From: Pinibacter aurantiacus | GTDB taxonomy: Bacteria; Bacteroidota; Bacteroidia; Chitinophagales; Chitinophagaceae | DNA length: 64,000 nt | Direction: 5' to 3' | Assembly: GCF_019130065.1 (NCBI RefSeq) | Contig: NZ_JAHSPG010000003.1 | Location: 310,001 to 374,000, forward strand | Shown: positions 44,864-52,634 of the stretch, in pieces | Layout of the letters: every line of letters begins with the position of its first letter | How positions within the stretch are numbered: the first letter of the stretch is position 1 | Notes under the pieces: model-generated | Told to the model about the DNA's origin: nothing | Seen by the model: only the letters and a program-made list of their open reading frames with translations | Databases searched by the model: none | Translations under genes and position numbers: made by a program

Positions 44864-47311
44864 TTATTCCACTCTCCGCTTCTCATCCTCTGCGCCTGTT
44901 GAATAATTTCTCTTCGCCTTCAATTTCTCTTTACCAAAACTTCGGGTGTACGTGAGCTTTACAGTAGGTTGAGAAAAATATAGCTTGATGCCCGCGACGA
45001 GGTTTTGATCGGGCATGTCTACCGTTCCATAAAAACGGGATGTGTTCAAAATATTGGTTCCGTTCAATGTAAATGCACCGCCTCTGCCCGGCAGTTTTTT
45101 CTTTAGGCCAACATCCAGCGAACCCCGGCCGTGTATGGTGTAAATACCACCTAAATACTTTGACTGATAATAGCCAGATATTTCAAAAGCAAAGTCTTTA
45201 GGCAACGTAAACCGCTCACTGACATTGATGTTGAAATTCGTTTGTTCCGCGGAAATCGGATCTCCCTTATAGGTCGCATTCACCTGCTGCCACAAACCTG
45301 TTATATTCAATTGCATCACCCACCATTTGGTAACGTTAAACGGAGCCGATAAAACAACTGAAACAGTTTTTACATTGTTGAGGTTTTGGGCAGATAATAT
45401 TAACTTATTTGTTGAAGAATCAGATCGTGGCTGGAAGCCTGCAATCGAATTGTCTTCTTTGGAATAAGAAACAGAAATCAGGTAGCTTTTAAAAGTATAT
45501 CCCGCTTTGAAATTATTGGAAATAGCTGGCTGCAGCGCGGGATTGCCCGTTATTAGAGTATTTGCATTTGCATAGTAAGTAAACGGCGCTAGGTTATTAA
45601 AAGTAGGTCGTGTTATGCGGCGGCTATAAGAAAAGTCGATCGTGTTATTGTCGTTGATCTTGTGTGTGATAAAAAAACTCGGGAAAAAATTACCGTAATG
45701 CCTGTCAACGATATCCTTTTGTTCTACTGTTCCCAAATTTGAATTGGTATATTCGTAACGCAGTCCCAGCTTAGCTTCTGTGCGCTTGCCTAATGTTGTA
45801 TTAAGATTTGCGTAAGCCGCGTTGTAGCTTTCTTTGAGGGTGTATTTGGCAGACAAAGAATCATCTTTTATCCATTCATCTTGTTCAAGGCGTTCAAAAC
45901 TTATGTCGTTATCGAATTGCGAAATGGTTTGTTTTAAGCCGGCATCAAGACTTATATGCCTGCCTAATTTTTTTGAATAATCAACTGCGAAAACCCATGT
46001 GGAAATGGGAGTCTTTTTACCGCTTCTGAAATATTCCTCATACACATAGTTGTTGTTGCCATCGTAATAAACGCTATGATAATTCACTGGCTGATTATTC
46101 TTGTAATGCATGTAATCGATGTTAAAAACAAGCTTGTCTGTTTCATTAAAATTGTGCTGCAGATTAATATTGCCCGTTAAACTCGACCAATGATTGATCT
46201 CATTATTGTAGTGATGTATGGTGGTATCCAGTTTTTCATTTTTCGTAATGGTACTTAGGTTGTGTTCCGTTTGGGAATATTTATTGTCAAAGCCCGTAAA
46301 CAATACGCCCAACACTGTTTTTTTGGACAACTCTATGTCTATGCCGGCCCGATAATTCAAATTGGGAATTGTCTCTGTTCTGTCGGAAGTAAACGTTGTT
46401 TTAGTAATGTCGCCATCGTTTGATGTCGCGTTGTAAGAATCTATCGGCAGCGGTTTGCGAATACGCGAATAAGAAATATCGCCATACAGATTTATCTTTC
46501 CTTTTCTATGGTTTACGTTGGCGGCAACCTGTGTTACCGGCCCGTTGCCATACCCAACTGTTCCGGAAACAGAGCCATTGGTCCCGACGTTGTTATTTTC
46601 CTTCAACACAATATTTATGTAGCCCGCATTGCCTTCTGCATCAAGGTACGCAGGTGGCGTAGTGATCAATTCTATTCTTTCAATATTGCCCGACGGCATC
46701 GATTCCAGCATTTGCATAACCGCAGAAACAGGCGCCCGGCTTATCTTTCCATTAATCATTAAAACAACACCGTTTTTGCCGTTCATCGCAATCCCATTAT
46801 TCTGGTGATCGACAATAACACCCGGAGATCGCTCCAAAACTTCCAACGCAGTGTTGCCGGCAGATGTAATGCTGCTTGCAACATTAATGACGAGCCTGTC
46901 TACCTTTTGCTCCAGTAAAGGCTTTTTGATGGAAACGGTAACTTCTTTCAAGGTTGCAGCCTGCTGAATGAGAATGATTGGCGGAAGTGAAATTTTAAAA
47001 TTGCTTTTGTTAAGAACAAATGACCGGCTGTATGCCTCCCGGTGATTGACAAAATTGGAAACGACGAGATAATTTCCTTCGCCAACATTGTCGAAAGCGT
47101 AAGTGCCTCTGTCATCACACATGATTGCTTTCACCAAAGAAGAATCTTTTGACTTCAGCAACAAAACATTTGCATGGCCCAACGGCTTGTTAACCGAGTC
47201 AACAACGGTCCCACTAATAGTTTGGCAAAAGGATTGGGAAGACACAAAAAAATTAGCAGCAACACATAAAAGTGTTGCCATCAGTTTCGGCAGTTTGGTT
47301 GTTTCTCTCAT
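44864..47311 (-). CDS. TonB-dependent receptor-like outer-membrane protein
   Basis: 815 residues from the ATG at 47311 (MRETTKLPKLMATLLC); the in-frame TTG 12 nt upstream is not preferred. Signal peptide, carboxypeptidase-regulatory-like domain (about 30-105: TISGTVVDSVNKPLGHANVLL), plug-like domain (about 115-225: KPLLEQKVDRLVINV, NIERIELITTPPAYLDAEG), and then an outer-membrane beta-barrel of the OMP_b-brl_3 type ending LTYTRSFGKEKLK. Such proteins lack a SusD partner. The cargo is unknown. Confidence 0.9.
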   Translation of the reverse strand: MRETTKLPKLMATLLCVAANFFVSSQSFCQTISGTVVDSVNKPLGHANVLLLKSKDSSLVKAIMCDDRGTYAFDNVGEGNYLVVSNFVNHREAYSRSFVLNKSNFKISLPPIILIQQAATLKEVTVSIKKPLLEQKVDRLVINVASSITSAGNTALEVLERSPGVIVDHQNNGIAMNGKNGVVLMINGKISRAPVSAVMQMLESMPSGNIERIELITTPPAYLDAEGNAGYINIVLKENNNVGTNGSVSGTVGYGNGPVTQVAANVNHRKGKINLYGDISYSRIRKPLPIDSYNATSNDGDITKTTFTSDRTETIPNLNYRAGIDIELSKKTVLGVLFTGFDNKYSQTEHNLSTITKNEKLDTTIHHYNNEINHWSSLTGNINLQHNFNETDKLVFNIDYMHYKNNQPVNYHSVYYDGNNNYVYEEYFRSGKKTPISTWVFAVDYSKKLGRHISLDAGLKQTISQFDNDISFERLEQDEWIKDDSLSAKYTLKESYNAAYANLNTTLGKRTEAKLGLRYEYTNSNLGTVEQKDIVDRHYGNFFPSFFITHKINDNNTIDFSYSRRITRPTFNNLAPFTYYANANTLITGNPALQPAISNNFKAGYTFKSYLISVSYSKEDNSIAGFQPRSDSSTNKLILSAQNLNNVKTVSVVLSAPFNVTKWWVMQLNITGLWQQVNATYKGDPISAEQTNFNINVSERFTLPKDFAFEISGYYQSKYLGGIYTIHGRGSLDVGLKKKLPGRGGAFTLNGTNILNTSRFYGTVDMPDQNLVAGIKLYFSQPTVKLTYTRSFGKEKLKAKRNYSTGAEDEKRRVE

Positions 47312-47554
47312 TTTGGAGGTCAATGGAAATTTTTAGAGAACATCACCTACCTATATCGCAAAAATTCAAAAATTGGAAACTTCTACCCTATTTTATTTTC
47401 TAAATACCGGAACGTAAAATAAAAACAATAAAAATTGAATGCAAGGTACACTGTGGACTATTTGATGGACGGCTGCCAGACCTGACAGGTTTAAAAATCC
47501 GAACGCCGCGGTGGATGCACACACTTGATGTTCGTATAGAAGTTGCGGTTTGCC

Positions 47555-47587
47555 AGACCTGACAGGTTTCGAAAACCTGTCAGGTCT
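47555..47587. repeat. AGACCTGACAGGTTT palindrome, copy 2
   Basis: Perfect 15-bp arms (47555-47569 and 47573-47587) around a 3-nt loop. A lone left arm lies 77 nt away at 47478-47492. Confidence 0.85.
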
Positions 47588-47631
47588 CGGTGCTGCACCT
47601 AAACCTACCAAACCAATCACACAATCCGGCA

Positions 47632-47664
47632 CAAAAAAAACTGCAAGGCTCACACCCTGCAGTC
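47632..47664 (-). terminator. Rho-independent terminator after the E1 gene
   Basis: On the minus strand ACTGCAGGG pairs with CCTTGCAGT (one mismatch) and is followed by eight Ts. It lies about 50 nt past the E1 stop. Confidence 0.75.
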
Positions 47665-47714
47665 TTAAAAACTTTATAGTCGGAAAACGCTAATTCCTAA
47701 TTTCTAACTCCTGA

Positions 47715-50111
47715 TTACTCCCTCGTCATTTCCATCACCACATCCACAATTTCTTCTACATTAGGTTTGCTGAAATAGTCGCCGTCGCTTGCATATGCGG
47801 GACGGTGTGCTTTTGCAGTAACCGTGCGAGGAGCAACATCGAGCCATTTGTAACCACCTTGTTTTTCCATTACGATGTTGAACATGTAAGCTGCAGCTCC
47901 ACCCGGAACATCTTCATCGATAAACACAATGCGGTTTGTTTTCTTTAATGATTCGATGATGGAACCGTTAACGTCGAATGGCAAAAGTGTTTGTACGTCA
48001 ACAATTTCGCAATGTATGTTATGAGCTGCAAGAATGTCTGCGGCCTCCTGTATGATGCGCAAAGTTGAACCATAAGACACGATAGTGATATCACTACCCT
48101 CTCTTATAATTTCAGGAACACCGAGTGGCACTCTGTATTCCAATAAGTTACTTGGTAATTTTTCTTTCAGGCGGTATCCGTTAAGGCTTTCAATTACAAT
48201 GGCAGGATCGCTGCTTTGCAAAAGCGTGTTGTACATACCCGCTGCCTGTACCATGTTGCGCGGTACGCACACGTGAATGCCTCTTAGGGAATTCACCAAC
48301 ATTCCCATTGGCGAGCCACTGTGCCAAATGCCTTCCAGCCTATGGCCTCTTGTACGCACGATCAACGGAGCACTTTGTTTGCCTGCTGTTCTATAGTGCA
48401 TAGAAGCAAGGTCGTCACTCAAAGGCTGCAATCCGTACAATACGTAATCCAGGTATTGGATTTCTGCGATTGGTCTTAAACCTCTCATGGCCATTCCTAT
48501 TCCCTGACCAATAATAGTAAGTTCACGAATGCCTGTATCGAAAATTCTCTTTTCTCCATATTTTGCCTGCAAACCTGCAAAGCCCTGGTTCACATCACCT
48601 ATGCTGCCAAGATCTTCACCAAACGCAAGAACTTTTGGATTGTTTGCAAATAAGGCATCGAAGTATTTATTCAACACTTCATAGCCGTTCAGCACCTGGC
48701 TATGATCATCATATCCTGCTTTTACCTCTTTTACACGCAACGCACTTTTGGCATTTTCATTTAGTAAATAAGTATTGAATAAAGACTTATTTAAAGCCAA
48801 CAGCTCATTATAGTAATCCTGTAATGGTTGATTCTTCTTTTTATCTTTCGAAAGCAACAACGCATTGTGAATAGATTTCATCACATCCTTACGTCCCGGC
48901 TCACGATGCGCAGAAAGCACGCTGGAAATGGTATTGATTGCATTTGCCTGGTCTGGCAAAGATGTAGCAAACTCTTTCAACAATGTAACTGCTTTGCTTA
49001 CCTGCTGCTTAATCGGCGCAATGTAATTTTCCCACGCATTGATCTTGCTTTGTTTTACATAATCTTTTGCTTTGAGTTCTATTTCAGAGAGTTCTTCTTC
49101 ACTTACCAAAGCGTTCTCAATGATCCACTCTTTCATCTTTTTCAAACAATCCCATTCTTTCTCCCACGCCAGCCTCTCGTTTGATTTATAGCGCTCGTGG
49201 CTACCAGATGTAGAGTGCCCCTGAGGTTGCGTTACTTCTTCCACATGGAAAACTGCAGGGATATGCGTGTCCCTGATTTTTTGAATGCCGGCCTCAAACA
49301 CTTCACACATTCCTGCATAATCCCAGGCCTTTACTTTGTAGATGTCAATACCGTTGGAACCGTTCTTTTTCTGAAAGCCTTTCAATGCTTCGGAAATGGA
49401 ACCTTTGGTAGTTTGATATTTTGTAGGAACAGAAATGCCGTAACCATCATCCCAAACGAAAATAGCCAAAGGCACCTGCTGAACACCTGCCGCATTTACG
49501 GTTTCCCAGAAATGTCCTTCGCTGGTAGACGCATCGCCGATTGTACAAAAGCAAACTTCGTTGCCTTTGTTTGACAGGTTAGTAAACTGCTGAAGCTGAT
49601 CTATTTCACGGAAAGATTTTGATGCCAATGCAAGCCCCAGCGCTTTGGGCATCTGGCCCGCTGTAGGAGCCATTCCTGCCGCAAGGTTGCGACGGTTTAT
49701 GAGATCTAATATTTCGCCGTTATCGTCTACAAATGGAGTAGCAAAGTGTGAATTCATCTGGCGACCACCGCTGTGAGGATCGTTGGTCCTGTCAGGGTCA
49801 GCATAAAGCTGCGCGAAAAACTCCTGCACAGTCGCTCCGCCCGTGGCGAAAGCGATCGTTTGGTCGCGATAATACCCGGAATAAAAGTCACCGGGTTTGA
49901 AAAATCTTGATAATGCAACCTGTGGAACCTCTTTTCCGTCTCCGAAAATGCCAAACTTGGCTTTGCCGGTAAGAACTTCTTTACGGCCTAGTAAACTGGC
50001 TTCCCTGCTTTCACAAGCTACCTTATAATCATTTAATACCTGTTCGCGAAAAGAATCGAACGAAAGTTGTTGCATATCGGCAATAGAATCGCTATGTATC
50101 AAATTTTCCAT
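47715..50111 (-). CDS. Fused 2-oxoacid dehydrogenase E1 alpha/beta (branched-chain or pyruvate type)
   Basis: 798 residues from the ATG at 50111 (MENLIHSDSIADMQQ). An alternative ATG 36 nt later (MQQLSF) would leave room for a leader after the -7 box at 50116. The alpha half (about 1-400) binds thiamine diphosphate with GDAS at 192-195; the metal-ligand loop reads WDDGYGIS (D222) where Asn is common. The beta half (about 460-798) has VLAFGEDLGSIGDVNQG and GSPMGMLVNSLRGIHV. It decarboxylates a 2-oxoacid and passes the acyl group to lipoylated E2. E2 and E3 genes are not nearby, so the substrate is uncertain. Confidence 0.92.
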   Translation of the reverse strand: MENLIHSDSIADMQQLSFDSFREQVLNDYKVACESREASLLGRKEVLTGKAKFGIFGDGKEVPQVALSRFFKPGDFYSGYYRDQTIAFATGGATVQEFFAQLYADPDRTNDPHSGGRQMNSHFATPFVDDNGEILDLINRRNLAAGMAPTAGQMPKALGLALASKSFREIDQLQQFTNLSNKGNEVCFCTIGDASTSEGHFWETVNAAGVQQVPLAIFVWDDGYGISVPTKYQTTKGSISEALKGFQKKNGSNGIDIYKVKAWDYAGMCEVFEAGIQKIRDTHIPAVFHVEEVTQPQGHSTSGSHERYKSNERLAWEKEWDCLKKMKEWIIENALVSEEELSEIELKAKDYVKQSKINAWENYIAPIKQQVSKAVTLLKEFATSLPDQANAINTISSVLSAHREPGRKDVMKSIHNALLLSKDKKKNQPLQDYYNELLALNKSLFNTYLLNENAKSALRVKEVKAGYDDHSQVLNGYEVLNKYFDALFANNPKVLAFGEDLGSIGDVNQGFAGLQAKYGEKRIFDTGIRELTIIGQGIGMAMRGLRPIAEIQYLDYVLYGLQPLSDDLASMHYRTAGKQSAPLIVRTRGHRLEGIWHSGSPMGMLVNSLRGIHVCVPRNMVQAAGMYNTLLQSSDPAIVIESLNGYRLKEKLPSNLLEYRVPLGVPEIIREGSDITIVSYGSTLRIIQEAADILAAHNIHCEIVDVQTLLPFDVNGSIIESLKKTNRIVFIDEDVPGGAAAYMFNIVMEKQGGYKWLDVAPRTVTAKAHRPAYASDGDYFSKPNVEEIVDVVMEMTRE

Positions 50112-50115
50112 GCGA

Positions 50116-50123
50116 CAAATGTA
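50116..50123 (-). promoter_or_regulatory. Candidate -7 box for the E1 gene
   Basis: TACATTTG on the minus strand, 4 nt upstream of the first ATG (50111). If real, transcription begins at or inside that ATG, so either the mRNA is leaderless or translation starts at the ATG ending at 50075. Confidence 0.35.
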
Positions 50124-50238
50124 AAGTGAATTTGCCAAACAGAAACTAACAACTGTTAATATAATCCTGCAAATGTAATTTGATTGTTAACAACCTGTTT
50201 TTAAGAATACAAAAAGTTCAGGTTGACATCACAATTTA

Positions 50239-50246
50239 TAGATTTG
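50239..50246 (+). promoter_or_regulatory. Candidate -7 box for the DUF1573 pair
   Basis: TAGATTTG matches TAnnTTTG, 45 nt upstream of the first DUF1573 start. A TTGAC at 50223 is spaced too closely to be the -33 element. Confidence 0.35.
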
Positions 50247-50291
50247 TAGTTCGTTAAACTTAGTTGTAATTTTCCAGTCTTATTACCCTTT

Positions 50292-50732
50292 ATGCGAATG
50301 AAAAAAGCCTTATTAGCGGTTTGTTTATCGGTGGGAATATCTTCCCTCGCATTTTCACAAACCAATGAAAAACAACAGGAAACGCTGATGCTGCCCGAAA
50401 AAGTCTATGACTTTGGAAAAATCTCCCAGGGCAGACCCGTTACCCATGAGTTTTATTTTACCAATAACAGTTCCGATACTTTACACCTGGACAACGTGCA
50501 GGCATCTTGCGGTTGTACCACTCCTGTCTGGAAAAAAGATCCGGTGTTGCCCAATAATACAAGCAAAATAACCGTAGGGTATAATGCAGCTGCAGAAGGC
50601 CCCTTCGAAAAAACCGTAACCATTTTTTACAACGGCAATAAAACCTCTGCCATTAAGATCAAAGGCGAAGTGACTAAAGCGCCTGTAGGTTCGGCCCCAG
50701 CCAACAATTCCATTCAATTATTAAAACAATAA
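50292..50732 (+). CDS. DUF1573 secreted protein (first of pair)
   Basis: 146 residues with a signal peptide (MRMKKALLAVCLSVGISSLAFSQ; an ATG two codons later is equally possible). The single DUF1573 Ig-like domain has the family pattern YDFGKISQGRPVTHEFYFTN, SCGCTTPVW and NAAAEGPFEKTVTI. DUF1573 resembles ASH/MSP-type Ig folds; its function is unknown, and export to the periplasm or surface is likely. A paralogue follows 13 nt later, so they form an operon. Confidence 0.92.
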   Translation: MRMKKALLAVCLSVGISSLAFSQTNEKQQETLMLPEKVYDFGKISQGRPVTHEFYFTNNSSDTLHLDNVQASCGCTTPVWKKDPVLPNNTSKITVGYNAAAEGPFEKTVTIFYNGNKTSAIKIKGEVTKAPVGSAPANNSIQLLKQ

Positions 50733-50745
50733 AAAATCAATAAGC

Positions 50746-51192
50746 ATGAAAAAAATCGCTCTGTTATCTGTTTTCTCTCTATTGCTAAGCGTATTTGCAT
50801 TTGCTCAAACTGCAAGCACCACTCCAACCAAAAAAGCTGAAGAATTAGTAAAATTTGCTGAAACAAGACACGACTTTGGTAAGATTAAACAAGGCGTTCC
50901 GGTTACTTACGATTTCGCTTTCAAAAACATCGGCTCTGCTCCTGTTGTGATTGAATCAGCAACTGCAAGCTGCGGTTGTACTACACCCGTAAAACCAGAA
51001 AAACCTGTTGCAAAAGGTAAAAGCGATGTAGTAAAAGCTGGTTTCAATGCTGCTGCTGCTGGTCCTTTCGAGAAGACAATTTTCGTAAAAGTTGCTGGCG
51101 CTGATCAGCCATTGGAATTGAAAATTGCAGGTCAGGTGTTGAGCGCTGATGACTACGCAAAATATGAAGCTGAAAAAGCAAAAGGCAAATAA
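50746..51192 (+). CDS. DUF1573 secreted protein (second of pair)
   Basis: 148 residues with signal peptide MKKIALLSVFSLLLSVFAFAQ. It has the same DUF1573 domain as its neighbour (RHDFGKIKQGVPVTYDF, ASCGCTTPVKPEKP, NAAAAGPFEKTIFV) with a Lys-rich tail. The pair arose by tandem duplication but differs in the middle and tail. The family's role is unknown. A terminator follows, closing the two-gene unit. Confidence 0.92.
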   Translation: MKKIALLSVFSLLLSVFAFAQTASTTPTKKAEELVKFAETRHDFGKIKQGVPVTYDFAFKNIGSAPVVIESATASCGCTTPVKPEKPVAKGKSDVVKAGFNAAAAGPFEKTIFVKVAGADQPLELKIAGQVLSADDYAKYEAEKAKGK

Positions 51193-51220
51193 TTAGCCTA
51201 AGTCAATTTTAAATAGTTTG

Positions 51221-51252
51221 TCCCTGTGAGATTTCTCATGGGGATTTTTTTT
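51221..51252 (+). terminator. Rho-independent terminator after the DUF1573 pair
   Basis: TCCCTGTGAGA pairs with TCTCATGGGGA (G-U pairs included) and is followed by an eight-T run. Confidence 0.8.
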
Positions 51253-51333
51253 GAGAAAGAAAGAACGCTGATCTTCATGATTTTCATGATTGGTTAAGAT
51301 CTTCCAACTTTCAATTTTCAATTTTCAATTATT

Positions 51334-51621
51334 ATGCAATTCCTCGTTACAGGCATCGATCATAAAGACGCAGACGCACTGAACCGACGACTAGCTGTTC
51401 GTCCCAAACATATTGAACGTATGCGCGAAGAAAAGGTCAAAGGGCATTTCATATTCGGCGGCTCAAAACTAAATGATGATGGAAAAATGATCGGTTCGAT
51501 ATTGGTGATCGATTTGCCGGATATGGAAGCAGCAGAAAATTGGATTGAGGCAGATCCTTACGTAAAGGACGGAGTTTGGGAAACGTATGAAGTGGTGCCT
51601 TTTAAAGTCGCGGATGTGTGA
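51334..51621 (+). CDS. YciI-like protein
   Basis: 95 residues, a small ferredoxin-fold protein of the YciI family (MQFLVTGIDHKDADALNRRL..HIERMREEKVKGHFIFGG, then DPYVKDGVWETYEVVPF). The conserved histidine and aspartate pair (H29, D74 or so) is present. Family members are dimeric with largely unknown function; some act as dehalogenase-like or degradation enzymes. It stands alone between the DUF1573 terminator and a convergent lipoprotein gene. Confidence 0.9.
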   Translation: MQFLVTGIDHKDADALNRRLAVRPKHIERMREEKVKGHFIFGGSKLNDDGKMIGSILVIDLPDMEAAENWIEADPYVKDGVWETYEVVPFKVADV

Positions 51622-51682
51622 TATGTTGCTCACGCTTTCAAATAAAAAAGTCGCAGTTTTCACTGCGACCTATATTGAGGTT

Positions 51683-52489
51683 CTACAAATTATACGTAAT
51701 AACATAATCATCGGTGCTTGGCCCATCAGAATGCACTTTCGTTGGATAGGAACCGATGTGTTCATTCACTGTAAACTTCAGGTTGTACGTCTGCTGAACA
51801 CCGTTATCATCATTGTAAACAATGGTTTCTGTGGCAGGCATGTTTACGCTTATGCTTCCCCCGTCCCCACCATTAATTGCACTAAAGAGCAGATTACCCT
51901 TGATGAGGAATGGATTTTTGTAACGTGTATCGTAAGTATATGTGCGAACTTCGTTTCTGTGACTATGTACTTCCTTAATTACGTTCCCGTCTGTATTGTA
52001 AGTATAAGTTACCAGATCCTCGTGCCCTCCAAGATCCATGGCCGCACCCACAATAAGGGAATCTAGCAAAACATAGGTGGTCGTATTAACTTCACCACCG
52101 CCGTTAACCAGGTCTGCCCAGGTATCTTCAACACTTACAGAATTGTTGCCGTATGACATTTTGTAAGTATCTGTCTGAAACAAAACACCCAGATAGCTTG
52201 CTTTGTCAATGTAACCGGTCAAATTTCCCTTATCATCGTAAGTGAAAGCGCTCAACGTGTCCCCCCAGTTGGCGGCAAACTTTATAAGCTTTCCGTTTGA
52301 AAACGTGTAATCAGCAATTACGTTCTGCGTTTCCCCTGTCGTGCTATTTTTCTCCGTGTAAGAAATGCGTTTTGGAAGCGTGTCAGTACCGGCAGGTTGA
52401 TTAGATGAGTCTTGTGAAATATCTTTTTGACATGAGGTAATGGCAATCGCCATCAGGGCACAGCTTAACAGCCAGGAGAGTTTTTTCAT
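51683..52489 (-). CDS. Lipoprotein with YD-like repeats, function unknown
   Basis: 268 residues from the ATG at 52489 (MKKLSWLLSCALMAIAITSCQKD), a lipoprotein signal with anchor C20 (ITSC). Upstream in-frame codons cross the rpoB terminator and are not used. The mature part is beta-rich with YD-like units such as FTYDDKGNLTGY and YTYNTDGNVIKE and a closing DDYVITYNL, resembling small Bacteroidota DUF4595-like lipoproteins. It follows rpoB on the same strand but behind a terminator. Confidence 0.8.
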   Translation of the reverse strand: MKKLSWLLSCALMAIAITSCQKDISQDSSNQPAGTDTLPKRISYTEKNSTTGETQNVIADYTFSNGKLIKFAANWGDTLSAFTYDDKGNLTGYIDKASYLGVLFQTDTYKMSYGNNSVSVEDTWADLVNGGGEVNTTTYVLLDSLIVGAAMDLGGHEDLVTYTYNTDGNVIKEVHSHRNEVRTYTYDTRYKNPFLIKGNLLFSAINGGDGGSISVNMPATETIVYNDDNGVQQTYNLKFTVNEHIGSYPTKVHSDGPSTDDYVITYNL

Positions 52490-52583
52490 ATGCTTCGGTT
52501 TAATAGAAGGTGATGTACTAATGTAGCTATTTCTGCATAAAAAAGGAATAGGCCGCAAAGAAAAAAAGCCGCTGTGACTCCAA

Positions 52584-52614
52584 TAAAAAAGCCGCGGCAA
52601 TGCCGCGGCTTTAC
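52584..52614 (-). terminator. Rho-independent terminator directly after rpoB
   Basis: AAAGCCGCGGCA/TGCCGCGGCTTT is a perfect GC-rich stem; on the minus strand it is followed by TTTTTT. It lies only about 20 nt past the rpoB stop, so rpoC cannot be cotranscribed here. Confidence 0.92.
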
Positions 52615-52634
52615 AATATGATGAATAATATTCG

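Larger units (their letters stand above)
47312..47714. other. Intergenic region with palindromes and a terminator
   Basis: About 400 bases with no gene. It contains one half and one full copy of the AGACCTGACAGGTTT palindrome (47478-47492 and 47555-47587), the terminator of the E1 gene (47632-47664), and CTAATTCC words near the E1 stop. Confidence 0.75.
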
